DNA of 64,000 bases from contig JAEEOK010000018.1 of assembly GCA_016284235.1 (NCBI GenBank), positions 38,267-102,266 of the forward strand, written 5' to 3'. The notes under the pieces are model-generated. The model worked only from the letters and a program-made list of their open reading frames with translations, made no database searches and was not told the DNA's origin. Within the stretch, counting starts at the first letter, position 1. Each line of letters starts with the position of its first letter. A program made the translations under genes and the position numbers. Shown here in pieces: positions 55,583-64,000 of this stretch. Source of the DNA: Succinivibrionaceae bacterium. Lineage in GTDB: Bacteria; Pseudomonadota; Gammaproteobacteria; Enterobacterales; Succinivibrionaceae.

Positions 55583-57451
55583 ATGATCCCTAAAGAATTC
55601 ATAAGTGAATTAATTGCGCACACTGATATCGTGGAAGTGCTCAGTGAACACAATGTTCAGCTTAAACAGACAGGAAGAGAAGAATTCAAGGCGTGCTGTC
55701 CTTTTCATAGCGAAAAGACTCCATCTTTCTACGTAAGCCGCGACAAGCAGGTGTACAACTGTTTCGGATGCAAGGCGAAAGGAAATGTAATAACATTTCT
55801 TCAGGAATACGACAAACTGAGTTTTACAGATGCTGTAGAAACCCTTGCAGAACGTCTGAACCTGGAGGTTCCAAGAGAGGGGCGTTCACAGAGAGACGGC
55901 AGAAATGCAGCTTCATACAGAACAATGTATGAGTTAATGAAAGACTGTGCTGACCGATATCACCGGGCTCTGAAAAGTCCTGAAGGAGTTGCTGCCATGG
56001 AATATCTTAGCAGCAGAGGGATAACTCCGGAAACAATTGAGAGATTCAACATCGGTTATGCACCGGATCTGTGGAACTTTATAAGCAACTCTGGAGATTT
56101 ATCAAACCAGACAAGAGCAGAACAGTTGCTGGAACTTGGGATGATAAAAAAAACAGCTGACGGCAGAGATCATTTCTACGATATGTTCCGCAACAGAGTC
56201 ATGATACCGATTCTTGATCGCAGAGGCAGAGTTATAGCTTTCGGCGGCCGGGTGCTGGACAAGGAACTGCCTAAATACATGAACTCGCCGGAAATGGCCA
56301 TCTTTCACAAGGGAAAGGAGCTTTTTGGACTCTACCAGACAATCGAATGGCACAAGAACAACCGTCTGGAAATAAATAAACTGATTGTGGTAGAGGGATA
56401 TATGGATGTTATAGCCCTGGCTCAGTATGGAGTAAATTACGCTGTAGCATCACTCGGTACAGCTACCACAATTGATCAGCTGCAGCTTATATTCCGTCAT
56501 ACCAAACGGTTGATATGCTGCTATGACGGTGATGCCGCCGGTCACAAGGCTGCATGGCACGCACTTACCCTTATGCTGCCCATCATGAATGACAGCATTG
56601 ATGTATCATTTGCCTTCCTGCCGCCGGAACACGATCCGGATTCATACGTCAGGGAGAATGGAAAGGATAAATTCGAGGAATATCTTGACAATGCGATGCC
56701 TTTTGACAGGTACCTTTTCAGCTACCTTGTCATACACCAGGTAAATAAAAGCAATAATGCCGAACTGGCAGATTCCGCTCTGACGCTTCTTGCAGGAATG
56801 CCCGATACTCTGAGATTGAGCACCATGATATCATCTCTTTCCAAAAAGGTGTTCATGGATCCGGAAAAACTTCTTGCCCAGCTGAAAAGAAAGCGGACAT
56901 ATAACAGAGGCGACATCCGCAGTCCCGTCAATGAAGAGAGTGCACCTTTTGAAATAACTCCGGTAAGGAGACTGATTATACTGGCAGTTCAGTATCCTAC
57001 ATGTGTGCAATCCAACGGCAAAGCAATTGTTGATCTTGTGAATCAGATAATAGAGCTCAATATTGACCTCAAGGGATTTGATGTTCTGGTACGTCTGATT
57101 GAATTTATTTTAAAACACGAAAAAGGATGTATATCGGCCGCCAGCATTGTCGAAGCCTACGCTGGAACAAAACTGGAAGTATGGATCAGAAGAATGGCTG
57201 AAATTGAACTTTATTCAAGGGCATCCAACATAGATCCGAATAACGTATCTAAGGATATAATAGCAACACTTACAAGAATACTGGTGGATGATCATCAAAC
57301 AAAGGCAAGCAGTCTCCGTCAGCTCAGCATGAAAAGAAAACTGACAGAAGATGAATTAAGAGAACTTACAGAACACCTTTGTTTTGTAATGAAATACTAC
57401 GGAAAACCGATAATTGAAGGTGATGCCAAAAGTACGGATGGACGTCACTGA
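55583..57451 (+). CDS. dnaG: DNA primase
   Basis: Synthesises RNA primers at the replication fork and binds the DnaB helicase. From the ATG at 55583 it has 622 residues (E. coli 581). CHC2 zinc finger with Cys39, His42, Cys60 and Cys63 (CCPFHSEKTPSF ... NCFGCKAKG); the RNA polymerase domain with FGGRVLDKELPKYMNSPE; TOPRIM with VVEGYMDVIALAQYGV and CCYDGDAAGHKAA. The C-terminal helicase-binding domain (about 450-622) is divergent. Extension to 55457 in frame would overlap yqeY and adds unrelated residues. Confidence 0.98.
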   Translation: MIPKEFISELIAHTDIVEVLSEHNVQLKQTGREEFKACCPFHSEKTPSFYVSRDKQVYNCFGCKAKGNVITFLQEYDKLSFTDAVETLAERLNLEVPREGRSQRDGRNAASYRTMYELMKDCADRYHRALKSPEGVAAMEYLSSRGITPETIERFNIGYAPDLWNFISNSGDLSNQTRAEQLLELGMIKKTADGRDHFYDMFRNRVMIPILDRRGRVIAFGGRVLDKELPKYMNSPEMAIFHKGKELFGLYQTIEWHKNNRLEINKLIVVEGYMDVIALAQYGVNYAVASLGTATTIDQLQLIFRHTKRLICCYDGDAAGHKAAWHALTLMLPIMNDSIDVSFAFLPPEHDPDSYVRENGKDKFEEYLDNAMPFDRYLFSYLVIHQVNKSNNAELADSALTLLAGMPDTLRLSTMISSLSKKVFMDPEKLLAQLKRKRTYNRGDIRSPVNEESAPFEITPVRRLIILAVQYPTCVQSNGKAIVDLVNQIIELNIDLKGFDVLVRLIEFILKHEKGCISAASIVEAYAGTKLEVWIRRMAEIELYSRASNIDPNNVSKDIIATLTRILVDDHQTKASSLRQLSMKRKLTEDELRELTEHLCFVMKYYGKPIIEGDAKSTDGRH

Positions 57452-57532
57452 AAAAAAAACGGAGTAACACCAGCAGAACTGTTACAAGTGTTAAGCCCGT
57501 GCACAGGCATCATTACCGGGAGCAAGAAAAAA

Positions 57533-57557
57533 GATTATATACGAAACGTGTATAATC
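57533..57557. promoter_or_regulatory. 25-bp palindrome ahead of rpoD, containing a TATAAT
   Basis: Arms GATTATATACG and CGTGTATAATC flank AAA and differ at one position. The right arm contains TATAAT (57551-57556) that could be the -10 of an rpoD promoter; no good -35 is found. It lies about 80 bases past dnaG and 175 ahead of rpoD. Confidence 0.5.
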
Positions 57558-57730
57558 AGGCGGCGGCAGAATTTCTGATACCTACATCTAATTGACAGAA
57601 TCACGCAGAAATATGCTCAGTCGGGAAACAGAACAGCCTGTATTAATCGATAAAACAGCGGCATACCTGTGCTGGCAGCGAAAGAATAACATAACAATGT
57701 CTCATTAAGCATACAAGGAAACCATACCGT

Positions 57731-59677
57731 ATGGAAAACATAGCAAATGTTCAGCCGGAAGAAGACAGCAGCAACCAGAACCCTTGGAGCCTTCTGTGCA
57801 ATAAAGCAAGAGAAAAGGGCTATTTAACCTACAACGAAATTGCTGATACCATTCCTGACTACAACCAGGATACATTCAACGATCTTCTCCAGATGTTCCA
57901 GGACATGAAGATAAAGGTTGTTGAAAACGAACCGTCGGAAGGCGAGGAGATACTCGGCGATCCTGAAGCTATAGAAGAAATACCAGATACATCCGAAGTT
58001 ATAGCCAATGTGGAATCCGAAATCGGAAGAACAACCGATCCGGTGCGCATGTATATGCGTGAAATGGGAACAGTATCGCTGCTCACCCGCGAAAAGGAAA
58101 TTGATATTTCCAAAAGAATCGAAGACGGTCTGAACACTGTCCAGACCACAATCGCATGCTATCCTAAGGCCATACGTCCTCTTCTTGATGATTTTGATGA
58201 ATATCTTAACGGGAACATGAAGCTCCAGGAAATGATCACCGGCTTCAGTTTTGTTGAAGATGAAGAGAATATCGATCTGTCGAAGGATAAGTTCGCCGAA
58301 GAGATGAATGAAGACGGCGATCTTGATGACAATGACAGCATTGCCGAAACCGAAGATGAAAACTTATCCGATGATGATATGGAGGATGAAGAATCGTCAA
58401 AGCGTGATGAAAAGAGCAGCGACAGCGATATGGATTCCGACGGAGATGAGGATCAGGGACCGGATCCAGAAGTAGCAAAGAGCAGATTCAAAGAACTCAG
58501 GACACAGGTTGAAATTACCGAGGAAACTATTGATAAATACGGAAGAAAATCTCCTGAGGCTGCTGCTGAAATAGATAAACTTGCAGAAATTTTCAGATAT
58601 TTCAGACTTACCGCCAAGCAGTTCGAACGACTGGTCAGCGTCATCAGTGATATGCGCGATAAGTACGTGGAAACAGAACGGAAAATGATGGGGTACTGCA
58701 TAAAGAAATGCCACATGACAAAGGAAAGCTACAACAAATACCGTCATCAGTATCCTGAAACATCAATGGAATGGTTCTATGACGCTATAAAATCAGGAGC
58801 TTCTTGGGCAGAAAAACTGAAAACCTATGAATTTCAGATAAAAGATGATATTGCAGTCATCAGCAGTATCGAGCAGAATTCAGGTCTCACAATCACTGAG
58901 ATAAAGGATTTGTACAAGAATCTCTCATTAGGTGAAACCAAGGCGAAACGGGCAAAAAAGGAAATGATTGAAGCTAATCTGCGACTTGTTATTTCCATTG
59001 CAAAAAAATACACCAACCGCGGTCTCCAGTTTCTCGATCTGATACAGGAAGGTAACATCGGTCTTATGAAAGCCGTTGACAAATTTGAATACCGTCGCGG
59101 ATATAAATTCTCAACCTACGCCACATGGTGGATAAGACAGGCCATAACCAGATCTATCGCTGATCAGGCCAGAACCATCCGCATCCCTGTTCACATGATA
59201 GAGACCATAAACAAGCTGAACCGTATATCCAGAGGCATGCTTCAGAACAAAGGTCGTGATCCTACTCCTGAAGAGCTGTCAAAAGAAATGGGCATGAGCG
59301 AGGATAAAATTCTGAAGGTTCTGCGCATTGCAAGAGAGCCGATATCCATGGAAACACCTATAGGCGACGATGATGATTCACATATCGGAGACTTTATAGA
59401 AGATAACACCCTGTCATCTCCGGATGAATCGGCAACTTCAGAATGTCTGAAGGCTGCGATCAAGCAGGTACTTAATGCTCTGACAGAGAGGGAAGCCAAG
59501 GTTATCTGCATGAGATTCGGTATCGGCATGAATACAGATCATACTCTGGAGGAAGTCGGCAAGCAGTTTGAGGTAACCAGGGAAAGAATCAGACAGATTG
59601 AGGCCAAAGCTCTCAGAAAGCTTCGTCATCCGTCAAGAGCTGAACCGCTCAAGTCCTTCAATGATGACAACCTGTAA
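57731..59677 (+). CDS. rpoD: RNA polymerase sigma-70 factor
   Basis: Primary sigma factor. 648 residues (E. coli 613). Region 1.1 at the N-terminus ([14 protein letters not shown]), 1.2 ([20 protein letters not shown]), a long acidic non-conserved region (about 175-260, mostly Asp/Glu/Ser), region 2 ([40 protein letters not shown]), region 3 ([20 protein letters not shown]) and region 4.2 ([20 protein letters not shown]). Preceded by about 280 bases with a palindrome, and followed by a strong terminator. Confidence 0.99.
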   Translation: MENIANVQPEEDSSNQNPWSLLCNKAREKGYLTYNEIADTIPDYNQDTFNDLLQMFQDMKIKVVENEPSEGEEILGDPEAIEEIPDTSEVIANVESEIGRTTDPVRMYMREMGTVSLLTREKEIDISKRIEDGLNTVQTTIACYPKAIRPLLDDFDEYLNGNMKLQEMITGFSFVEDEENIDLSKDKFAEEMNEDGDLDDNDSIAETEDENLSDDDMEDEESSKRDEKSSDSDMDSDGDEDQGPDPEVAKSRFKELRTQVEITEETIDKYGRKSPEAAAEIDKLAEIFRYFRLTAKQFERLVSVISDMRDKYVETERKMMGYCIKKCHMTKESYNKYRHQYPETSMEWFYDAIKSGASWAEKLKTYEFQIKDDIAVISSIEQNSGLTITEIKDLYKNLSLGETKAKRAKKEMIEANLRLVISIAKKYTNRGLQFLDLIQEGNIGLMKAVDKFEYRRGYKFSTYATWWIRQAITRSIADQARTIRIPVHMIETINKLNRISRGMLQNKGRDPTPEELSKEMGMSEDKILKVLRIAREPISMETPIGDDDDSHIGDFIEDNTLSSPDESATSECLKAAIKQVLNALTEREAKVICMRFGIGMNTDHTLEEVGKQFEVTRERIRQIEAKALRKLRHPSRAEPLKSFNDDNL

Positions 59678-59796
59678 ATTTTAAAAGACTCTCAGCACGA
59701 TTATGATACAGTTTAAATTCTGTCTTAAATTAGGATATACAGGACTGTATGCTGAAAAATAACTGTTGATCATGATCAGTCTATAAAGCTGCCATC

Positions 59797-59828
59797 AAGA
59801 TCCGGATAATCCGGATCTTTTTTTTTTA
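59797..59828 (+). terminator. Rho-independent terminator of rpoD
   Basis: Stem AAGATCCGG/CCGGATCTT with a 5-base loop and about ten T. Very similar to the terminator after the pullulanase gene. Confidence 0.95.
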
Positions 59829-59922
59829 CATGAAAGACTGCTGAATACAGCATCAAAATAATATATACATTAACCAGTTACACGAATTGAAATTGTTTTG
59901 AAAAAACATCAAAAAATCTATC

Positions 59923-60000
59923 CGTGATAAAATTCACACTTATAACGATGGAAATTCCTTATTTTTTTTATAAAAGGTTTATTTACACTAGAATGTAATC
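59923..60000 (+). promoter_or_regulatory. CRP-type regulated promoter module of the pullulanase gene
   Basis: CGTGA-TAAAAT-TCACA (59923-59938) matches the CRP palindrome TGTGA-N6-TCACA in 9 of 10 positions. A TAGAAT -10 lies at 59989-59994, giving a start near 60001 and the CRP site centred at about -71, a usual class I distance. Between them are TTATAACGATGG and a T-rich tract. The whole 78-base block recurs at 63794. CRP control is inferred. Confidence 0.7.
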
Positions 60001-60097
60001 AGTGCATTATCCGCGGACAGGGGAACATTCCCGAGTCATGAATTATGCATGTAAAAGAATCAATATTAAGTATTAACAACAAATCAATGGACTAAAT

Positions 60098-63000
60098 ATG
60101 GCTTTTCAAAAAAATAAACTTTGTACTGCGGTAGCGGTCGCTCTGTTCGGCGCGGCTCTGGCAGCCTGTGGCGGTCATCATCATCATCACGGTGGCGGTG
60201 GCGGCGGAGACGGCACAAACGCATGGTCGGAGCTTGAGAATGATTTTGCCCAGGATCTGATAGAACTTATCGGCGATCTGCCTGAAATGTCGGACGAATG
60301 CAAGGTTGCTGCAGGACAGCTTATCGTCAGCGGTGAAATTGCTGCATTTGAAAAATACGGAGCATGGATTTGGAACGGCGACGGAAATCTTCATCCTGCC
60401 GCCGGATGGCCGGGTTATGAAATTCCTGATGATAATATTGTTGAAGCATGTGCACTGGCAACCCGTACTGTAGATATTGCAGATGAAGAAAGAGAACCTG
60501 CACCGGCACTGGATGACGGATGGTCGGGAATTGTTACTGATTTAGAAGGCGGAAGGCAGACAATAGATGTAAACGGACTGAATCAGACAAAGGCCTGCCT
60601 GCAGCTGACAGAAGAAACTGACGGTCAGGGACATTACATTGCCAAGGCAGTTTCACCTCGCGAATGCGGTGTTCATGTTGAAGGAATGCCGGAACTGGAT
60701 GAGGTTCCTATTGAAGTTTATATGGTCGTCAACGGCAAGAAGTACTTTGACGGCGACAATGTCGACTACACAGAAGTAGCAGGCGATGATGAAAGCAAGG
60801 CAATCGAAGTTGTTCTGCTGCTGAAGGGTGAGAACATTGATGAAAACACCACCGGCGTATTCTGGTTCAACGACGATGAAAAGAACAAGGTTGAATTCAA
60901 AAACAGCGCCAAGGTCAAGGTTGGTGAAAACATTAAACTTGAAGACGGCGACCAGAAAGAGGGTATAATCCATATCAGCTACACTCCAAAGGATGCCGAC
61001 GGCAATGATCTCGATCCTGTTGAAGCTTCAATATCCATTACCAAAAACTACACTGCGAAGGATCAGGAAGCCCGCATGAAGGAGAAGGAGCCTAATGAGA
61101 CTCTCGGTGCCATCTACTCTCCTGAAAAGACTGTCTTCAGAATCTGGTCTCCTGAAACAGATGATGTCAAGGTCAATGTTGACGGTACTGACTATGAAAT
61201 GAAACTGGCTCAGGTTGACAGTTATACCAAGGTGTACGAAGTTGCTGTAGAAGGCGACCTTGCAGGCAAGACCTACCAGTTCTCAATCAAGGGCAACAAG
61301 GTTCGCGATCCGTACGGCAGAATGACAGCCAAGGGAAATGCCACTGCAAACATTGTCATGAATCTGGAAAACACAGAGCCTGACGACGGATGGGTTAAAA
61401 ATCCTGTTGAGTTCAAGAACAGAGAGGATGCTGTTGTATATGAGGTTCACGTTCGCGACTTCACCATCGATGAGACATCCGGTGTAGACGCGGATAGACG
61501 CGGCCGCTATCTCGGTATGGTTCAAGAAGGAACCATGTACGAAGGATTCCCTACCGGTATTGATCACCTTAAGAAACTCGGTATTACCCATGTTCAGCTG
61601 CAGCCGATCTACGATTATGCAACCTGCTCTGAAGTAGATTCTCAGGACAACTCTTGCTACAACTGGGGTTATGATCCTTGGAACTACAATGTACCTGAAG
61701 ATCGCTACACTTCTGTATTCGGAACTGATAACTACGAACGGAAGATTAAAGAAGTGAAGACCATGATTAACGATTTCCACAAGAACGGTATTCGTGTAAT
61801 TATGGATGTGGTATACAATCATACTTTTGACAAATCAGTATTTGAGAAGATTTCAGAAAAATACTATATGGGCAACAACGACCTGTCAGGATGCGGCAAT
61901 GCTATCAACGCCGACAACAACATGGTCTGGATGATGATCAGAGACTCCCTCGACTACTGGGTAACGGAATACCATGTTGACGGATTCAGACTTGATCTTG
62001 CCGGAGTATTCGGAATCAAGGACTTCTCCGACTGGGGTGTATATCTCAACAAGCGTCATCCTGATGCAAATCTGCTGATCTACGGCGAGCCATGGACCGG
62101 CGGCGGTGATTCAACTGCAATCAAAGATCCAGTCCGTACAGGCAGAATGTTCATGCAGGATCCGGATGCTCATGTAGGTGCATTCAACAACAGAATCAGA
62201 AACTGTCTGAAGTCTTCCAGCGACAGAAGTGATTCCGAAGGTAACACCTCAAGACTTGGATTCATCTTCAATCAACTCAACACTGACTGGGATACCAACG
62301 GTACTGATGAAAACGGAAATGCACTTAACGGCAACAAGGAATGCGTATTCATGAGCGTCAAAGCAGGTGTACGTACCGAAAACGCTCCTGCCGAAGTGGT
62401 TGATGAATGGTCTGCACAGGGCTTCTCAGATCCTGAACAGGCAGTTTCCTATATCACCGCTCATGACAATCTGGCACTGCGTGACAAGATTGAAAGAGCT
62501 TCGATTGACGGAGAGGTTCTCTATGATGAGGATGAAGTCAAGACCATTCAGGCCTACGCCAACAGCATCATCATGGTAAGCCAGGGTATTGCATTCATCC
62601 ACGGCGGTGAAGAACTTGGAAGAACCAAAAAGGCAGCCGGCGAAGAAGGTGAGAGCCCGATGTGGAACACTTACAAGACCACTTCAGGCGCCAACGACTT
62701 CAAGTGGAATCTCCTGAATGAAGGCTGGGCCGAAGTTAATGAAACCTACGGTGACTACATCAAGATGCGTAGAGATCATCCTGCATTCCGCATGACAACA
62801 GCAGAGCTTATCAACAAGAATGTAACTCTTGATCCTGCAAGTACCGATGAAGTTGTAATCATCAACATCAACGGTGAGGCTGTAAATGATGAATGGGGCA
62901 CAATCAAGGTCGTTATGAACAGTAAGGACACAGAGGTTGAAGTTGCAGGTGTTGCCGAGATGACCAAGGTTGCCGACGGCAAGGATGTCGGTAATGTGAC

Positions 63001-63490
63001 TCAGAACAGCAAGGCTGCTCCTCGTGCAGTATCCATCTGGATAACCGAGAATGCCAATTACTGTGGCGCAACTCAGAGATTTAACAGCCTCTATCTTGTT
63101 GGATCATTCTCAGCTTCAAACTGGACTACATTTATTGAAATGGAACGACACTGCGAGGGAAATTTTGCTTGGTGGCAGACCAAAGAACCTGTCAGTCTTT
63201 CTCCTGGAACCGAATTTTTGTTTTTAGAGGAAGCCAACAATTGGTCGACGAAGATTGGATACAGCAGTTCCAACGATACTGAGAGTTCCTGTTATGCAGG
63301 AAGCCTTGATGCAGTATTATCAGGAGCTGTTGCTATTGACTGTCACATCTTCAATCTGACTAAAGGTGAAAACACTGATAATATCGTACCTGATAGTTGG
63401 ACTTCTGGTGTAAGTCTTGATGGTGACTATAAGATCGAGCTGCATGAGTCGGATCTCGCCATGAAAATGTGGAAGAAACTTCAACAATAA
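60098..63490 (+). CDS. pulA: Lipoprotein type I pullulanase (GH13)
   Basis: Hydrolyses alpha-1,6 links of pullulan and branched dextrins at the cell surface or in the periplasm. 1130 residues: signal peptide with lipobox LAAC (Cys24), then GGHHHHH and six Gly; N-terminal beta domains; a CBM48-like region (about 340-440, TVFRIWSPETDDVKVNVDG); and the GH13 barrel with the pullulanase motif YNWGYDP (521-527), region I DVVYNH (570-575), region II GFRLDLAG with nucleophile Asp633, region III IYGEPW with acid/base Glu664, and region IV AHDN (788-791). A C-terminal domain (about 985-1130) with four or more Cys and aromatic residues may bind starch. Own promoter module and terminator. Codon use changes little from its neighbours. 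Confidence 0.96.
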   Translation: MAFQKNKLCTAVAVALFGAALAACGGHHHHHGGGGGGDGTNAWSELENDFAQDLIELIGDLPEMSDECKVAAGQLIVSGEIAAFEKYGAWIWNGDGNLHPAAGWPGYEIPDDNIVEACALATRTVDIADEEREPAPALDDGWSGIVTDLEGGRQTIDVNGLNQTKACLQLTEETDGQGHYIAKAVSPRECGVHVEGMPELDEVPIEVYMVVNGKKYFDGDNVDYTEVAGDDESKAIEVVLLLKGENIDENTTGVFWFNDDEKNKVEFKNSAKVKVGENIKLEDGDQKEGIIHISYTPKDADGNDLDPVEASISITKNYTAKDQEARMKEKEPNETLGAIYSPEKTVFRIWSPETDDVKVNVDGTDYEMKLAQVDSYTKVYEVAVEGDLAGKTYQFSIKGNKVRDPYGRMTAKGNATANIVMNLENTEPDDGWVKNPVEFKNREDAVVYEVHVRDFTIDETSGVDADRRGRYLGMVQEGTMYEGFPTGIDHLKKLGITHVQLQPIYDYATCSEVDSQDNSCYNWGYDPWNYNVPEDRYTSVFGTDNYERKIKEVKTMINDFHKNGIRVIMDVVYNHTFDKSVFEKISEKYYMGNNDLSGCGNAINADNNMVWMMIRDSLDYWVTEYHVDGFRLDLAGVFGIKDFSDWGVYLNKRHPDANLLIYGEPWTGGGDSTAIKDPVRTGRMFMQDPDAHVGAFNNRIRNCLKSSSDRSDSEGNTSRLGFIFNQLNTDWDTNGTDENGNALNGNKECVFMSVKAGVRTENAPAEVVDEWSAQGFSDPEQAVSYITAHDNLALRDKIERASIDGEVLYDEDEVKTIQAYANSIIMVSQGIAFIHGGEELGRTKKAAGEEGESPMWNTYKTTSGANDFKWNLLNEGWAEVNETYGDYIKMRRDHPAFRMTTAELINKNVTLDPASTDEVVIININGEAVNDEWGTIKVVMNSKDTEVEVAGVAEMTKVADGKDVGNVTQNSKAAPRAVSIWITENANYCGATQRFNSLYLVGSFSASNWTTFIEMERHCEGNFAWWQTKEPVSLSPGTEFLFLEEANNWSTKIGYSSSNDTESSCYAGSLDAVLSGAVAIDCHIFNLTKGENTDNIVPDSWTSGVSLDGDYKIELHESDLAMKMWKKLQQ

Positions 63491-63536
63491 ACTTCAGTAT
63501 GATTCAGTAATAATTACTGAAAATTTCTGATAGATT

Positions 63537-63565
63537 AAGATCCGGTTATACCGGATCTTTTTTTA
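63537..63565 (+). terminator. Rho-independent terminator of the pullulanase gene
   Basis: A 10-bp stem AAGATCCGGT/ACCGGATCTT with a 3-base loop, followed by a run of T. Confidence 0.95.
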
Positions 63566-63793
63566 TATCTATACACCTGCTTATTCTCAAAATAAAATCC
63601 AGCAAATTAAAAAGGCTCTGTTCAACAAAAGTGTTGATACCACAGAAATCCAATACATTTCATAAAGTATTTATTTTTGAACTTAAAAAAGTAAAATTTT
63701 TAGCCAGATAACTTTATGTACGTATCACGCAGGTTTCAGGCTTAACTCTGTCCCTTAACAGAACCATTAAAAATAACACATAAGTCATTTCAA
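63566..63793. other. Intergenic region, nothing firm
   Basis: AT-rich. A small hairpin TCAACA/TGTTGA lies near 63622-63637. No gene is supported. Confidence 0.4.
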
Positions 63794-63870
63794 CGTGATA
63801 AATTTCACACTTATAACGATGGAAAACGCAATTTTTTTTATTAAGGGATCATTTACCCTAAAATGTAATC
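63794..63870 (+). promoter_or_regulatory. Second CRP-type promoter module, for a gene beyond the window
   Basis: CGTGA-TAAATT-TCACA (63794-63809) and a TAAAAT -10 (63859-63864), with the same TTATAACGATGG and T-rich linker as the module at 59923. About 65 of 78 positions agree. No start codon with a good Shine-Dalgarno follows before 64000, so the leader is at least 130 bases or the gene starts past the edge. Confidence 0.7.
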
Positions 63871-64000
63871 TGGTGTCACAGCCAAGTTAGTTTGTCATCA
63901 AAACAGTCCACTAAATTGTCAAATTCTCAGCTCTAAAATTTTCCTGAGTAAAAGATCCTAATTTTGCCAGTTGTTGTTGCTCTCTTCCTTTGTCAAAACC

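Noticed and set aside
60170..60215. Engineered His-tag or cloning artefact in the pullulanase gene
   Set aside because: The His run follows a native lipobox, is followed by a natural Gly run, and the flanking DNA continues as ordinary chromosome.
63600..63640. Insertion-sequence end with GGCTCTGTT
   Set aside because: Only one end is seen, no transposase or matching inverted repeat lies within reach, and the stretch can be explained as a small hairpin.

Overview
The window reads as chromosome of a flagellated, fermentative gammaproteobacterium with Na+-based energetics. The evidence is the gene order: ycaO-pflB-pflA, rcsF-trmO, queG-nnr-tsaE-amiB-mutL-miaA-hfq-hflX-hflK-hflC-purA, tsaD facing rpsU-yqeY-dnaG-rpoD, cheR-cheV facing flgA-flgM-flgN, and the Vibrio/Aeromonas-type flagellar genes flgO, flgP and flgT. 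Pyruvate formate-lyase, phosphotransacetylase, a six-gene Na+-NQR operon and a surface-type lipoprotein pullulanase suggest a starch or dextrin fermenting anaerobe. A Succinivibrionaceae-like member of the Aeromonadales is my best guess; this is inference from gene content, not a database match.

Layout. 0-9.5 kb: asd, then the pyruvate/acetate block (ycaO-like gene, pflB, pflA, yfbV, pta). 9.5-21.8 kb: an RCC1-like lipoprotein behind an IS200/IS605-type relic, a YfcH-type epimerase, a tRNA-Ala(GGC)-rcsF-trmO unit, an unrecognised 405-residue protein, gltX, proS and deaD. 21.9-28.7 kb: a second IS200/IS605-type relic, then cheR-cheV, flgA-flgM-flgN, flgP-flgO and flgT. Here the sequence shows sigma-54 promoters for flgA, flgO-flgP and flgT and a sigma-28 promoter for flgM-flgN. 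28.7-43.2 kb: a WYL regulator, purA and the long hfq/mutL housekeeping run. 43.5-46.7 kb: an accessory block with a polyphosphate-glucokinase-like ROK kinase, a family-4 type glycosyltransferase and a PIG-L deacetylase. 47-54.2 kb: nqrABCDEF and tsaD. 54.6-59.7 kb: the macromolecular synthesis operon with yqeY inserted. 60-64 kb: a pullulanase lipoprotein, flanked on both sides by near-identical CRP-type promoter modules; the second one drives a gene beyond the window.

No CRISPR array, complete mobile element, prophage or rRNA was seen. The least explained items are the solo IS200/IS605 right ends that look like reRNA/omega-RNA 3' ends, the twin promoter modules, the divergent YcaO homologue, the Hfq variant with an inserted residue, and the unknown 405-residue protein.
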